Source: Saccharopolyspora phatthalungensis
Lineage (GTDB): Bacteria > Actinomycetota > Actinomycetes > Mycobacteriales > Pseudonocardiaceae
Length of the DNA: 64,000 nucleotides
Assembly (NCBI RefSeq): GCF_014203395.1
Contig: NZ_JACHIW010000001.1
Coordinates: 3,207,501 to 3,271,500 of the forward strand
Direction of reading: 5' to 3'
Shown here: piece by piece, positions 18,527 to 26,614 of the stretch
Numbering within the stretch: position 1 is the first letter of the stretch
Layout of the letters: every line of letters begins with the position of its first letter
Program-made: the position numbers and the translations under genes
The notes under the pieces: generated by a model
Told to the model about the DNA's origin: nothing
The model's input: only the letters and a program-made list of their open reading frames with translations
Databases searched by the model: none

Positions 18527-20110
18527 TCAGATTCTGCTTCGGAGCACCCTCTCACGTGCGGACAGTTCACGTATCTGGCTTTCGATGCGAGCGCGCTCCG
18601 GCGGCGGGGGCCCTTGGTCCAGGGCCTGGGAGAGCTTTTCCTTGATGGCTTCGATCGACGCCAGCTCTTGCAGAATCTCCGGCTCGGTCTGCGGTAGCGG
18701 ATCGTCCGGGCGCGTACCGTCCGGGTGGTGCGGCGATTCTGAGTCGTGTGGCGGTTGGGAGTCCGGCGCGTTGTGCGGTTCGGGTTGGTGCGCGCCTTCG
18801 TCCAGCCAGTTGTCGGGTGCTTCGTTGTACCAATCCGGCGTAGGGCGGCCTGGCGTCTCGGTGCTTGGGGCGTGGGGAGGTTCCGGTTCGGGGGCGTGCG
18901 CTTCCGGGCTCCCTTGCGGGCCGAAGGGTTTCCCGTCGTCCGGGTCGAACTTGTCGTACAGCGGCGGGGCATCGTGCCAGCCCGCGGGCCGTTCTGGCGG
19001 CAGCGAGCCGTAGTCGCCCCACGGCGGGGTGTTCCTGGGGGCATCCGGGGTGTGGCGTCCGACATCGCCGAGCCGGTCGGCCGTCTTGGTGGTTTTGCCG
19101 AGGTCGCGGGCCATATCGCCGATCTTGCCGCCGGCTTTGGCGGCCCTGGATGCGACGCCCGCACCGCCGACGACCGAGGCGACCGCGTCGGGAGCCATCG
19201 AACCGACGGCTTTCATCGGGTTCTGCTTCCAGCCGTCGACGTCGACGACGGATTTGACCGCTTGGTAAGGGTTTTCGAGAGCGGACATCGCCGTGGTCGA
19301 GGCGGCCTTGTCGAACGCGGCCTTGCCTTCGGGGTCGATCGCCCACGCGGCCGGCTGGCTGTAGAAGTAAGCCTCCCCGAGGCCCCACAGACCCTGGGCC
19401 GCCCCCACGACGCCCTCGACCGCTCCAGCGCCGAAGTCGTAGAGCATATCCCCGGTGATCTGGACGTTGTCGATCAAGTTCGCGCCTATCTGGGCGAGCT
19501 TGCTCGGCGTGGCGGGGGCGGCCGTGGCGGCTTCCGTAACGGCCTTCGCTGCTCGGTCACCGGCTTCCTGCACCGCAGCCTTGGCCGCGGCGATCTCCGC
19601 TTGCGCGCGGGCGCGCGCTTCGGCACCGGGATCCACGAAGTCCGCCGGTGCCGTACCCGAACTGCCGGACTCGTATGCCTCGACCGCCGCATTGTGCTTG
19701 CTCGCCGCTGCTTGCGAGGCCGCGTTGGCGCGCTCCAGGTCTTCCTCGGCGCGGGTGGCCTTTTCCTTCGCCTCGGCAAGGACCTTCTGGAAGTCCAGGA
19801 CGGCCTTGCCCGCATCGGCGAACGCATCGGCCGCCTTCAGCCACTCCGCGGGGGCCTTCTCCAGGTAGTTCTCCCGGAAGGCATCCCCGGCCTGCCCGGT
19901 CCAGCCGCCGGAGTCGATCGACTTGATGCCCTGACCGGCCCGCTCGAAGGCGTCGCCGAGCTTGGTCAGGTGCTCGCCGACCTCGGCGACTGCCGCGAGA
20001 TCCCCCGGGATGATGTCCTCCGCGACCAAGCCGGTCGCCTGACCGAGCTTCTTCGCTTCGTGGCCGAGTTCGTCGATGTCCTGCTGGAAAGTGCTGCTGT
20101 TGCTGACCAT
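18527..20110 (-). CDS. putative type VII-secreted multidomain protein
   Basis: 527 residues. The N-terminal 110 residues are helical with a WTGQAGDAFRENYLEKAP motif, the WxG-type signature of ESX-exported proteins (putative T7SS signal domain). A long Ala/Glu coiled coil (about 110-200) and a hydrophobic glycine-alanine segment (about 225-330) follow, then a Pro/His-rich linker (about 370-470) and a short helical end (ELASIEAIKEKLSQAL...). Polymorphic toxins usually end in a catalytic domain; none is visible here, so the toxin tip may be missing or novel. The ATG at 20110 overlaps the upstream stop (TGATG). Confidence 0.65.
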   Translation of the reverse strand: MVSNSSTFQQDIDELGHEAKKLGQATGLVAEDIIPGDLAAVAEVGEHLTKLGDAFERAGQGIKSIDSGGWTGQAGDAFRENYLEKAPAEWLKAADAFADAGKAVLDFQKVLAEAKEKATRAEEDLERANAASQAAASKHNAAVEAYESGSSGTAPADFVDPGAEARARAQAEIAAAKAAVQEAGDRAAKAVTEAATAAPATPSKLAQIGANLIDNVQITGDMLYDFGAGAVEGVVGAAQGLWGLGEAYFYSQPAAWAIDPEGKAAFDKAASTTAMSALENPYQAVKSVVDVDGWKQNPMKAVGSMAPDAVASVVGGAGVASRAAKAGGKIGDMARDLGKTTKTADRLGDVGRHTPDAPRNTPPWGDYGSLPPERPAGWHDAPPLYDKFDPDDGKPFGPQGSPEAHAPEPEPPHAPSTETPGRPTPDWYNEAPDNWLDEGAHQPEPHNAPDSQPPHDSESPHHPDGTRPDDPLPQTEPEILQELASIEAIKEKLSQALDQGPPPPERARIESQIRELSARERVLRSRI

Positions 20111-20454
20111 CAGTCCTCCCGCAGGGCCGCGACGAGCCGCTGCTCCGCCTCGGCATCCAGCTGCTGGTAGGCGACGCGCGCCTCGCCGAGCGCGTCCGCG
20201 GCCGCGTAGCCGTCCTCGACCAGGTACCGGACGCCGAATTCCCAAGATTCACCGAACTGGAGCAGCGCCCTGGTCAGCTCTCCGTGGCCGATGTCGCCCG
20301 ACTGCAACAGGTATTCCACCAAACCCTTACCCTGCTTGCCGGAAGCGGCCATGCCCCACCCGGCCATCTCGCCGAGCACGGCCACGGCGTCCCGAATCCC
20401 CGACTCGGCGCTCTGCAAGGCCCCCACGTCGACGGTGAAACTGTTGTGCGCCAT
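20110..20454 (-). CDS. EspC/WXG-like small helical protein
   Basis: 114 residues, almost entirely helical, beginning MAHNSFTVDVGALQSAESGIRD, like the EspC/DUF2580 group of ESX-associated proteins. The ATG at 20454 overlaps the previous gene's TGA and is preferred over an adjacent GTG at 20457. Its own stop overlaps the next start in the same TGATG fashion. It is likely a co-secreted partner of the large protein that follows, by analogy with ESX substrate pairs. Confidence 0.6.
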   Translation of the reverse strand: MAHNSFTVDVGALQSAESGIRDAVAVLGEMAGWGMAASGKQGKGLVEYLLQSGDIGHGELTRALLQFGESWEFGVRYLVEDGYAAADALGEARVAYQQLDAEAEQRLVAALRED

Positions 20455-20984
20455 CACTTTCCGCCTTTTTTGACCGCGAGTTCATCGGGCACGAGCCCGG
20501 GTACCGGGGCGAGCGCCGTGCCGTGTTCGCCGCCGGGATCGAGGACCAGACCGGTGCCCCGCGGCAGGTCCGGCAGACACTCGTCGATGAGCTCGGCGCC
20601 GGTCAACATGCCGTAGCGCACGGTGTCGGCACCGCGACCGGCCGCGCGGTAGGACTCGGCCATCTGGCCGAGCGAGGTGAACACCGCGAGCCAGGACAGC
20701 TCGCCGTTGCGCCCGGTTGACAGCGCGAACCCACCATCCTCATCGGACACCGCGACGTACACCGTGGTGCCGCGCAGGGCGGCGGCCAGCTGCTCGATGG
20801 TCACCTGGTCGCCGCGGAACCGCCGCACGGCGTCGAGCAGTTCGGCGGCGGGGTCGAGCAGTTCGGCGGCGGGGTCGAGCGGTTCGGCGGCGGGATCCGG
20901 CTCGTCGAAGACCGAGCCGGTGAGCCGCAGTACGCCCTTAGAGCGTGGAAAACCCACGCCAGGACGGCGTTGTACAAGCGTCAT
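20454..20984 (-). CDS. SseB-domain protein of the ESX substrate operon
   Basis: 176 residues. The C-terminal part matches the SseB N-terminal-type domain (TVYVAVSDEDGGFALST, WLAVFTSLGQMAESY, GAELIDECLPDLPRGTGLVLDPG), which is common in actinobacterial ESX and toxin neighbourhoods. I chose the ATG at 20984, with GGGGAGG 9 bp upstream, over a TTG at 21002. Residues about 30-50 consist of a three-fold repeat of DPAAELL encoded by 21-bp units. It is the first gene of the minus-strand operon. Confidence 0.65.
   Translation of the reverse strand: MTLVQRRPGVGFPRSKGVLRLTGSVFDEPDPAAEPLDPAAELLDPAAELLDAVRRFRGDQVTIEQLAAALRGTTVYVAVSDEDGGFALSTGRNGELSWLAVFTSLGQMAESYRAAGRGADTVRYGMLTGAELIDECLPDLPRGTGLVLDPGGEHGTALAPVPGLVPDELAVKKGGK
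20832..20894 (-). repeat. three tandem 21-bp units inside the SseB-like gene
   Basis: Units at 20832-20852, 20853-20873 and 20874-20894; the third differs by one base. They encode DPAAELL/DPAAEPL in frame, so unit number can change without breaking the gene. Confidence 0.9.
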
Positions 20985-21333
20985 GGAGCCACGCCTCCCC
21001 AACGTGGATCATGGAATCGAATGGTGCGGAACGGTACCAAGAGGACTCGGTGCCATGAGCGACTTGGGTATCACTCACCGCATCGAGAAGATCACGTTCC
21101 GGGTTGCTCCGTTCGGCGGTAAGGCGTCCTGAAGTGAAAACCCGGTCGGCGCCCGCTGTCGCGCGCACTAGAGACTCCCCAACGTTCGCCGCCATCTCTT
21201 CCTCCCGATGTTGCGGTCCGGTGGATACTAGAGTTAATCGGTTGGATGCATTTCTTGTCTCAAGTACACGATTCGGTGATCGATCGCCCGAGCTCGCGGA
21301 GCTACCGTTTTCCGTTGACTCAGGGAGGTTTCA
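20985..21333. other. divergent promoter region of the secreted-protein operon and XRE regulator
   Basis: A 349-bp gap. The 11-mer CTCCCCAACGT occurs at 20995-21005 and again at 21175-21185, exactly 180 bp apart. A minus-strand frame of 85 codons starting at 21195 has a good GGAGGAAGAG site but codon use without the third-position bias of its neighbours and overlaps the SseB-like gene, so I do not call it. The plus-strand side carries an AT-richer stretch (TAGAGTTAATCGG) that may include the regulator's promoter. Confidence 0.4.
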
Positions 21334-22173
21334 TTGGCACGTCGTGCGGGCCCGTCGGTTCGCTCCCGACGGTTGGCATATGTGTTGCGCAAGCAGCGGA
21401 TCGGGTCCGGACTGACTGCCGCCGAGCTTGCGAAGGCGACCGGCATGTCAGCGAGCAAGGTCAGTCGCTTCGAGAACTGCGAGAGCGGGATCTACCTGGA
21501 CGATCTGGAGAAACTGCTTGATTTCTACCGGCCGTCGAAGAAGCGCCGTGTCGAACTGCTGGACATTGCGCGCCATGCCGACGAACGCGGCTGGCTGCGG
21601 TTGAGCAACGCGAACCTGCCGGAGGACTGGCAGACCTGGACGGATTTCGAGTACGAAGCAAGTGCGCTGTTGAACTACGAGCCGTTGGTCGTTCCTGGGC
21701 TATTGCAAACGCCGGAATACACAAGGGCGATCATTGATGCGACTGGCCGCCTGAGCGCTCGTGAGGTTGATTCGCTGGTGTCCGCGCGGATGGCCCGACA
21801 AGGCCTTCTCGGCAAGGAAGAGCCGCTTGAACTGCATGTGATCATCGAAGAAACGGCCTTGACGCGTCCGATTGGTCCGGACGGCGCGCTTGAACGGCAG
21901 CTTCGGCACCTGGCTGATGCCGCGTCGCGGCCGAATATCACGATCCAGGTGATGCCTCATGATGCCGGGCTGCACCCGGGTCTGAACGGTTCCTTCGTGA
22001 TCTTGGAGTACGGCTCCGAAGCAAGCCTGGTGTTGCTTGAGCACAAGACGGTGAACTTGTTCATGGACGAGGATGACCAGTTGGCGGTGTACTCGGCAGC
22101 GTGGGACGAACTGGTGGGCAAGGCGAAGGAGCCGGGTGACTCGGTCAAGATCCTGCAAGCCCTCATCGCTTGA
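21334..22173 (+). CDS. XRE-family helix-turn-helix regulator with DUF5753 domain
   Basis: 279 residues. Residues about 10-70 form a helix-turn-helix (LRKQRIGSGLTAAELAKATG, SASKVSRFENCESGIYLDDL). The remainder is the DUF5753 domain (LLNYEPLVVPGLLQTPEYTRAII, ITIQVMPHDAGLHPGLNGSFVILEY). The TTG start is supported by AGGGAGG 5 bp ahead. Together with the following DUF397 gene it forms the XRE/DUF397 pair that is widespread in Streptomyces and relatives, where pairs such as Scr1/Scr2 affect antibiotic production. Target genes here are unknown; the adjacent ESX operons are obvious candidates. Confidence 0.88.
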   Translation: MARRAGPSVRSRRLAYVLRKQRIGSGLTAAELAKATGMSASKVSRFENCESGIYLDDLEKLLDFYRPSKKRRVELLDIARHADERGWLRLSNANLPEDWQTWTDFEYEASALLNYEPLVVPGLLQTPEYTRAIIDATGRLSAREVDSLVSARMARQGLLGKEEPLELHVIIEETALTRPIGPDGALERQLRHLADAASRPNITIQVMPHDAGLHPGLNGSFVILEYGSEASLVLLEHKTVNLFMDEDDQLAVYSAAWDELVGKAKEPGDSVKILQALIA

Positions 22174-22196
22174 TCGCTGCGTGCCATCATGCAGGT

Positions 22197-22526
22197 ATGA
22201 GGCCCGATGACCTAGCCGCCGCGTGCTGGCGGAAGTCAAGCCGTAGTACGGCTAGTTCCAACTGTGTTGAAGTAGCTTTTATCGGTAACACGTGGCTGAA
22301 GTCCAGCCGAAGTTCCGCCAACTCCAACTGCGTTGAAGTTGCGTTCAGCGGTGACACGTTGCGGAAGTCGAGCCTCAGCGCGAACAGCGGTAACTCCGTC
22401 GAGATCGCCCGGCAAGCTGGTGTCGTCGGCGTTCGGGATTCGAAAGCGCCCGATGGCGGCGTGCTGGTGTTTTCCGCTGCTCGATGGGCCGACTTCGTCG
22501 GTGAGCTCATGCGCGTTGGGGCATAA
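22197..22526 (+). CDS. DUF397 protein with triplicated beta-hairpin unit
   Basis: 109 residues. Ordinary DUF397 proteins are about 60-80 residues with one WRKSSxS...CVEVA unit. Here three units follow one another: WRKSSRSTASSNCVEVAF, WLKSSRSSANSNCVEVAF and a diverged LRKSSLSANSGNSVEIA, then the normal ending RDSKAPDGGVLVFSAARWADFV. The repeated 22-codon units are exact in length. The ATG at 22197 gives a family-like start; a TTG at 22170 is possible. It lies 23 bp after the XRE gene and is probably co-transcribed. Confidence 0.82.
   Translation: MRPDDLAAACWRKSSRSTASSNCVEVAFIGNTWLKSSRSSANSNCVEVAFSGDTLRKSSLSANSGNSVEIARQAGVVGVRDSKAPDGGVLVFSAARWADFVGELMRVGA
22227..22424 (+). repeat. three 66-bp in-frame units within the DUF397 gene
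   Basis: Units at 22227-22292, 22293-22358 and 22359-22424. The first two are the closest pair; the third has diverged. They extend the protein's core hairpin rather than creating a separate gene. Confidence 0.8.
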
Positions 22527-22547
22527 GGGCGTGGGGTTGGTGTGAAG

Positions 22548-22574
22548 TTTCCGCGAGTCTGTGTATCGCGGAAA
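22548..22574. promoter_or_regulatory. 27-bp inverted repeat before the ESX substrate operon
   Basis: Perfect 9-bp arms TTTCCGCGA (22548-22556) and TCGCGGAAA (22566-22574) with a 9-bp spacer, ending 10 bp before a possible -10 element TAGGGT at 22585-22590. There is no T-run, so an operator overlapping the promoter is as likely as a terminator for the DUF397 gene. Confidence 0.45.
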
Positions 22575-22637
22575 GGCGCGCTGCTAGGGTCTGCGTCGAC
22601 CCGGTGATCAGACGCCGCGACCTGGGGGTTTCCCGCG

Positions 22638-23012
22638 ATGACGACGCCAGCACCACCGCCACCGCCGCCGGTCCCCGGCGGTACCGGTCAGACCATCGCC
22701 GTCAACAAGGACAACGTCCTAGAGGTGCGAAAGGCCATCCTGATGGCTGCGGAGGACGCGAAGTTCAAGCTCACGGATCTCGCGCCCAGCCTGCGAGTGT
22801 CCGCACCTGCCACCGACGACATCAGTAAGACGGCCGCAGCGGTGTGGACTGCGAACCTGGTCGGCAACCGGGATTCCCACTTCCAGCGGCTAATGCAGTA
22901 CGTGCAGAACGTTATCGATCTGGGAGATCAAATCGGAGCAGCGGCCAAGCAGTACGGCTATACCGACGATGAGATCAAGGCGTCGTTCGAACTGCAGCAA
23001 AGGCAGATGTGA
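22638..23012 (+). CDS. small helical ESX-type secreted protein
   Basis: 124 residues: a Pro-rich start (APPPPPPVPGG) and then a helical body (VRKAILMAAEDAKFKL, AAVWTANLVGNRDSHFQRLMQYVQNVIDLGDQIGAAAKQYG) of PE/WXG-like size. I do not see a clear WxG or YxxxD/E export motif beyond YGYTDDE near the end. It is the first gene of a four-gene plus-strand set with a lipoprotein, a PPE-like protein and an EspG-like chaperone, which supports a role as an export partner. Confidence 0.6.
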   Translation: MTTPAPPPPPPVPGGTGQTIAVNKDNVLEVRKAILMAAEDAKFKLTDLAPSLRVSAPATDDISKTAAAVWTANLVGNRDSHFQRLMQYVQNVIDLGDQIGAAAKQYGYTDDEIKASFELQQRQM

Positions 23013-23022
23013 GGGGATCTCG

Positions 23023-23628
23023 TTGCGGGTGCGTATCGGGTACGGTTTGATCGCGTTGGCTGGGACCGCAGTCGCGCTAACTGGTTGCACGGTAAACGGC
23101 CCGACCCCGGACGCCGCCCCGGCCACTTCGGTTCCGACGACGAAGAACTCCTCGTTGAATCTGCCCCAACGGCCGCGGGAGCTGGCCGTTGCGGGTAAGC
23201 AGGACACCGAGATCTGCAACTGGCTGAGGTCCGACCAAAAGCGATCGGTGCAGGTCGGCGGGTCAGGTCGGCCAGTACCGAAGAACGGGAACAACTACAA
23301 CGGCTGCGCTTTCCTCGGCGAGGCCGGAAATGCTCAGTTCGGGGTCGCCCTTCGGGTGGTGCCCGAGGGTATCAACTCGTTCATGCACAAGGTCAACTCG
23401 TCGCCGGAATCCGAAACGGCGTACGAGATCAATGGTTTCGGTGCTGTGCAAGGCCAGCTCGCCGGCGGGGAAAGCCTCGGCTGTGACGTGTTCGTCGATG
23501 CCGCCGAAGGGCAGACGCTCTGGATCAACATGATGCTCCAAACTCCCGGCGGGATGAACAATCAGCAGATGTGCGACCGGGCGAAGCAGGCCGCCGAAGC
23601 GGCCGTGACGACCTTGCAGAGTAGCTAG
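23023..23628 (+). CDS. DUF3558-type lipoprotein
   Basis: 201 residues with a lipoprotein signal peptide: basic start, hydrophobic core and lipobox ALTGC with lipid-anchored C22. The mature part has paired cysteines (EICNW, NGCAFLG, LGCDVFV, QMCDRA) and the DUF3558 pattern of an exported domain common near ESX substrates. GAGGGG lies 6 bp before the TTG at 23023, which favours it over the GTG at 23029. It is anchored on the outer membrane face and of unknown function. Confidence 0.75.
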   Translation: MRVRIGYGLIALAGTAVALTGCTVNGPTPDAAPATSVPTTKNSSLNLPQRPRELAVAGKQDTEICNWLRSDQKRSVQVGGSGRPVPKNGNNYNGCAFLGEAGNAQFGVALRVVPEGINSFMHKVNSSPESETAYEINGFGAVQGQLAGGESLGCDVFVDAAEGQTLWINMMLQTPGGMNNQQMCDRAKQAAEAAVTTLQSS

Positions 23629-23638
23629 GGGGAAAGTC

Positions 23639-24925
23639 GTGACCAGCATCGATCCGATTCGCGACATCCGGTTCGAGGGGATGGACATCCCCCAGCTGGA
23701 GGGATGGATCACCCAGATCAAGCAGGGGCGCGGCACGGAGTCGATGCAGGGCGCCGTGCGCGCGCTGGACGAGTGCGTGCAGGTGGTCGTCGATCTCGAC
23801 GAAACCCTGCGCCGCGAGCTCGGCAAGCTGCAGATCGCGTGGGAGGGCAACGCCGGGAGTCTCGCGGCGGCCGCTACCCAGCAGCAGTCCGTCGTCATGT
23901 CCGACGCGCCGGATCCGTTGAAGGCTTCGGCCGACAGCGTCGACATGCAGGGCCGGGGCTACGAGTCCGCCCGCAACCGGCTGCCGAACAACGACGAACT
24001 CAAGCACAAGCAGTCAGAAAACTTGCTCGAATGGGTCGGTGGTGGCTTCGGCTACGAGAGCGACTACGACGTCGAAGCCAAGAAGATCGAGGCGCAGAAG
24101 CAGGCCGCGCAGGCCGCCTTGCATTCGTATCGCGACACCTCGGTCAACCAAGCCGACTCCTACCGGCCGCTGCCCGAGGTAGCCCCGGCCGCGGTGTTCG
24201 CGCAGTCGACGTCCGGGACGAGCATGCCGGGTATCGGCGTGGGTTCGGTCGGCGGCTTCTACGGCGGCGACGGCTCGGCGCGGGATGTAGGTGTGCCAGG
24301 CGCGGTCGTCGGTGGCAGCGGCAGTGTCGGTGGCGGGACCGGGCGCGGCGAGCGCCCGGCTCCGCCGGTGCCCGGCGGGCGCAGCGGCGGCGACCTGCAT
24401 CCGGACGAGCAGGACACCGGCGGCAAGGCGGACAGGACTCCGCTGGCCGCCGAGGCCGGTGACGGCATCAACACCGGCGCAGTGATCGGAATCGCGGCGG
24501 GTGGTGCGGCAGTTGCCGGTGTCGGCGCTTATGCCGCGAGCCGGATGCTCGGGGGACGAGGCCCGGCCGGTGCGACAGCCGGTGGCGGAAACCTGCGCGG
24601 CGGCTCGGGTGTGGAGGGCAAGTCCGGCGGAGTGGGGCGTGGCGGCGCGTCCGGCATCGGTGGCGGTCCCGGCGACACCACCGCCGGGCGGGCCGCGGGC
24701 AACACGCCGGGGAGCCGGCCGGCGACCGGTTCGATGATGGGTCCGGCGGCGACTCGTGGCGAGAAGCGCAGCGAGGACGCGGAGCACGAGAACAAGTACG
24801 TCGCCGAGGAAACCCCTTTCGACGACGAGCGGCTGGTCGCCCCGGCGGTGCTGGGGCACTTCGAGCCCGAAGACGAATCCGGCGAGGAACGCACCGCCGG
24901 AGACGAGCCGACGAAGCAGGATTGA
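23639..24925 (+). CDS. PPE/EspB-like ESX substrate with Gly-rich tail
   Basis: 428 residues. The first 180 are helical, with a WEGNAGSL motif near residue 77 resembling the WxG turn of ESX substrates. Residues about 190-390 are a glycine-, proline- and alanine-rich low-complexity region, and a conserved acidic end contains NKYVAEETPFDDERLVAPAVLGHFEPED. The last block resembles the C-terminus of other actinobacterial PPE-like proteins. The GTG is at 23639 after TAGGGGG. It is followed, one base after the stop, by the EspG-like gene, the usual chaperone partner. Confidence 0.65.
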   Translation: MTSIDPIRDIRFEGMDIPQLEGWITQIKQGRGTESMQGAVRALDECVQVVVDLDETLRRELGKLQIAWEGNAGSLAAAATQQQSVVMSDAPDPLKASADSVDMQGRGYESARNRLPNNDELKHKQSENLLEWVGGGFGYESDYDVEAKKIEAQKQAAQAALHSYRDTSVNQADSYRPLPEVAPAAVFAQSTSGTSMPGIGVGSVGGFYGGDGSARDVGVPGAVVGGSGSVGGGTGRGERPAPPVPGGRSGGDLHPDEQDTGGKADRTPLAAEAGDGINTGAVIGIAAGGAAVAGVGAYAASRMLGGRGPAGATAGGGNLRGGSGVEGKSGGVGRGGASGIGGGPGDTTAGRAAGNTPGSRPATGSMMGPAATRGEKRSEDAEHENKYVAEETPFDDERLVAPAVLGHFEPEDESGEERTAGDEPTKQD

Positions 24926-24926
24926 C

Positions 24927-25730
24927 GTGCGCCCTGGAGCAGAAGCCGACCCGATCGTGTTGTCCGCGTTGGAATTCGACGTGGTGTGCGAGGCGGAGAA
25001 GCTCACCGAGCGCCGGCACATCATCCTCAACGTGCCGAGCCCGGGAGCGACCTACGCCGAGCGCGCCGAGCTCGTGGCGCAAGTGTGGGCCGGGCTCCGC
25101 AAGCGTCGCCTCGCCGAGGGCAATCGCGACCGCGTCGACGTCGGCTTCGCCGACCTGCTCGGCCTGCTGGACCGTCCGCAGCGCAGCATCGACGTGCGGA
25201 TCTGGGCCGACCGGCCGATCCGCGCCTTGGCCTCGGCCAACGGCGGCGACGGTCTGTTGACCATTGTGGACGGTGACATCGTCGAGCTCACCCCGATCCG
25301 GGGGAGCTCGCTGGCCGAGGCCGCGGTGTCGGTGGCGGGCGAAATGCCGCCCGGCCCGGGCCGGGCGGTGAGCCTGCCCAACGAGATCCTCCGCGCGGCC
25401 AGCGATTATGCGGGCCCAAACAACGTGCTCGTGTTCACCGACGAACTTCGCGCCCTCGGCATCGCCCCGGACGATGCCGCCGACGTCGCCAACATGGCCG
25501 ACGGCATGGGCATCCGCGGCCAGTTCGGCGTGGAATGCTGCCCGAACCGGGGCGGCAAACCGGAGCGGGCCGACCGGGTGGTCGCCTTCCACGACACCGC
25601 GAAGGGCCGCTACAGCCACGTGGTCCGCGCGAGCGGTGACGGTCGCCGCTGGAGCACGGTAGCCCCGGCGGACAACGCGAGAATCGTCGAATACACCAAA
25701 GAACTCCTCGCCGACCTCTGGCAGGAATGA
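24927..25730 (+). CDS. EspG-family ESX secretion chaperone
   Basis: 267 residues beginning with GTG at 24927. The pattern of a short N-terminal strand (VLSALEFDVVCEAEKL), a mixed alpha/beta body (RSIDVRIWADRPIRALASANGG) and the C-terminal antiparallel part (RGQFGVECCPNRGGKPERADRVVAFHDTAKGRYSHVVR) fits EspG, which binds PE/PPE-type substrates in the cytosol. It ends the operon at 22638-25730. EspG adjacent to its substrate, without EccB-E genes nearby, suggests that these proteins use a secretion apparatus encoded elsewhere. Confidence 0.7.
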   Translation: MRPGAEADPIVLSALEFDVVCEAEKLTERRHIILNVPSPGATYAERAELVAQVWAGLRKRRLAEGNRDRVDVGFADLLGLLDRPQRSIDVRIWADRPIRALASANGGDGLLTIVDGDIVELTPIRGSSLAEAAVSVAGEMPPGPGRAVSLPNEILRAASDYAGPNNVLVFTDELRALGIAPDDAADVANMADGMGIRGQFGVECCPNRGGKPERADRVVAFHDTAKGRYSHVVRASGDGRRWSTVAPADNARIVEYTKELLADLWQE

Positions 25731-25886
25731 ACCGACGCCGCCGCGGAACTGTGCCGAACCCATGTTGGGCAGCGGGACGGCGTGCAAACGATCACGCTGG
25801 CCCTCGGCAATTCGGACAAGCACGCGAACTTCGTAGCCCGGTTCGGTGCTGCGTAGCCTGAGCTCCAGATGCTCTGGAGGTGTGGT

Positions 25887-26510
25887 GTGGTCGGGTACGA
25901 AGAGTTGGTCAAGCGGGCGCGGGCTTTGGCCGGGGCGGGGCAACGGCGGATCCTGGGGATCGCCGGGGCTCCCGGTGCCGGGAAGGGGACCGTGGCCGAG
26001 CACCTTCTCCGGGAGCTCGGTGGCTCCGCCGTGCTGGTGCCGATGGACGGGTTTCACCTGGCCAATGCGCAGTTGCGGCGGCTTGGGCGGGCGGCTCGGA
26101 AAGGGGCGCCCGACACCTTCGATGGCGCGGGGTACGTTGCGCTGCTCCGGCGGATTCGGGAATGCGGACCGGACACCGTTTATGCGCCCGAGTTCCATCG
26201 GGAGATCGAGGAATCCTATGCCGGTGCCATTGCCGTCGAGCCCGATGTTCCGCTGGTGATCACCGAAGGCAATTATCTGCTGTTGGACAGCCCGCCTTGG
26301 GCGGCGGTCCGGGAATTGCTCGACGAGGCATGGTTCCTCGCGCCCGATGACGACATCCGGGTGCAGCGGCTCATTGCCAGACACATCGGTTACGGCCGGA
26401 CCCCCGGCGAGGCGGCGGAATGGGTTCATCGCAGCGACGAACGGAATGCGGCGATCGTCTCGGCCAGTCGAGGCCGTGCCGATCTTGTCGTTCGCGGCGA
26501 CCCGCGGTGA
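25887..26510 (+). CDS. P-loop kinase of the uridine kinase/phosphoribulokinase superfamily
   Basis: 207 residues. The Walker A motif is G27-APGAGKGT. The PMDGFHLANAQL segment, GAPDTFDGAGY and YAPEFHREIEE are typical of the nucleoside/nucleotide kinase family that also contains pantothenate-kinase-like and fructose kinase-like members. The physiological substrate cannot be read from sequence. I chose the GTG at 25887, 6 bp after TGGAGG, over an ATG at 25869 that precedes that site. A TAGCCT -10-like element lies at 25853. It is a single-gene unit between the ESX island and the minus-strand pair. Confidence 0.82.
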   Translation: MVGYEELVKRARALAGAGQRRILGIAGAPGAGKGTVAEHLLRELGGSAVLVPMDGFHLANAQLRRLGRAARKGAPDTFDGAGYVALLRRIRECGPDTVYAPEFHREIEESYAGAIAVEPDVPLVITEGNYLLLDSPPWAAVRELLDEAWFLAPDDDIRVQRLIARHIGYGRTPGEAAEWVHRSDERNAAIVSASRGRADLVVRGDPR

Positions 26511-26614
26511 TTTCCCCGGTCGGGCTCGAATAATTTTCCGAATCGTGCCGCACCGATTTGCCCAAGGTGGGGAGATCTTCGGCGTTGGGCGGGTGCGACA
26601 GGCCCGCGCACGGG

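Noticed and set aside
20832..20894. Short tandem repeats considered as CRISPR-like
   Set aside because: Contiguous 21-bp in-frame units with no spacers and no cas genes; they encode a protein repeat.
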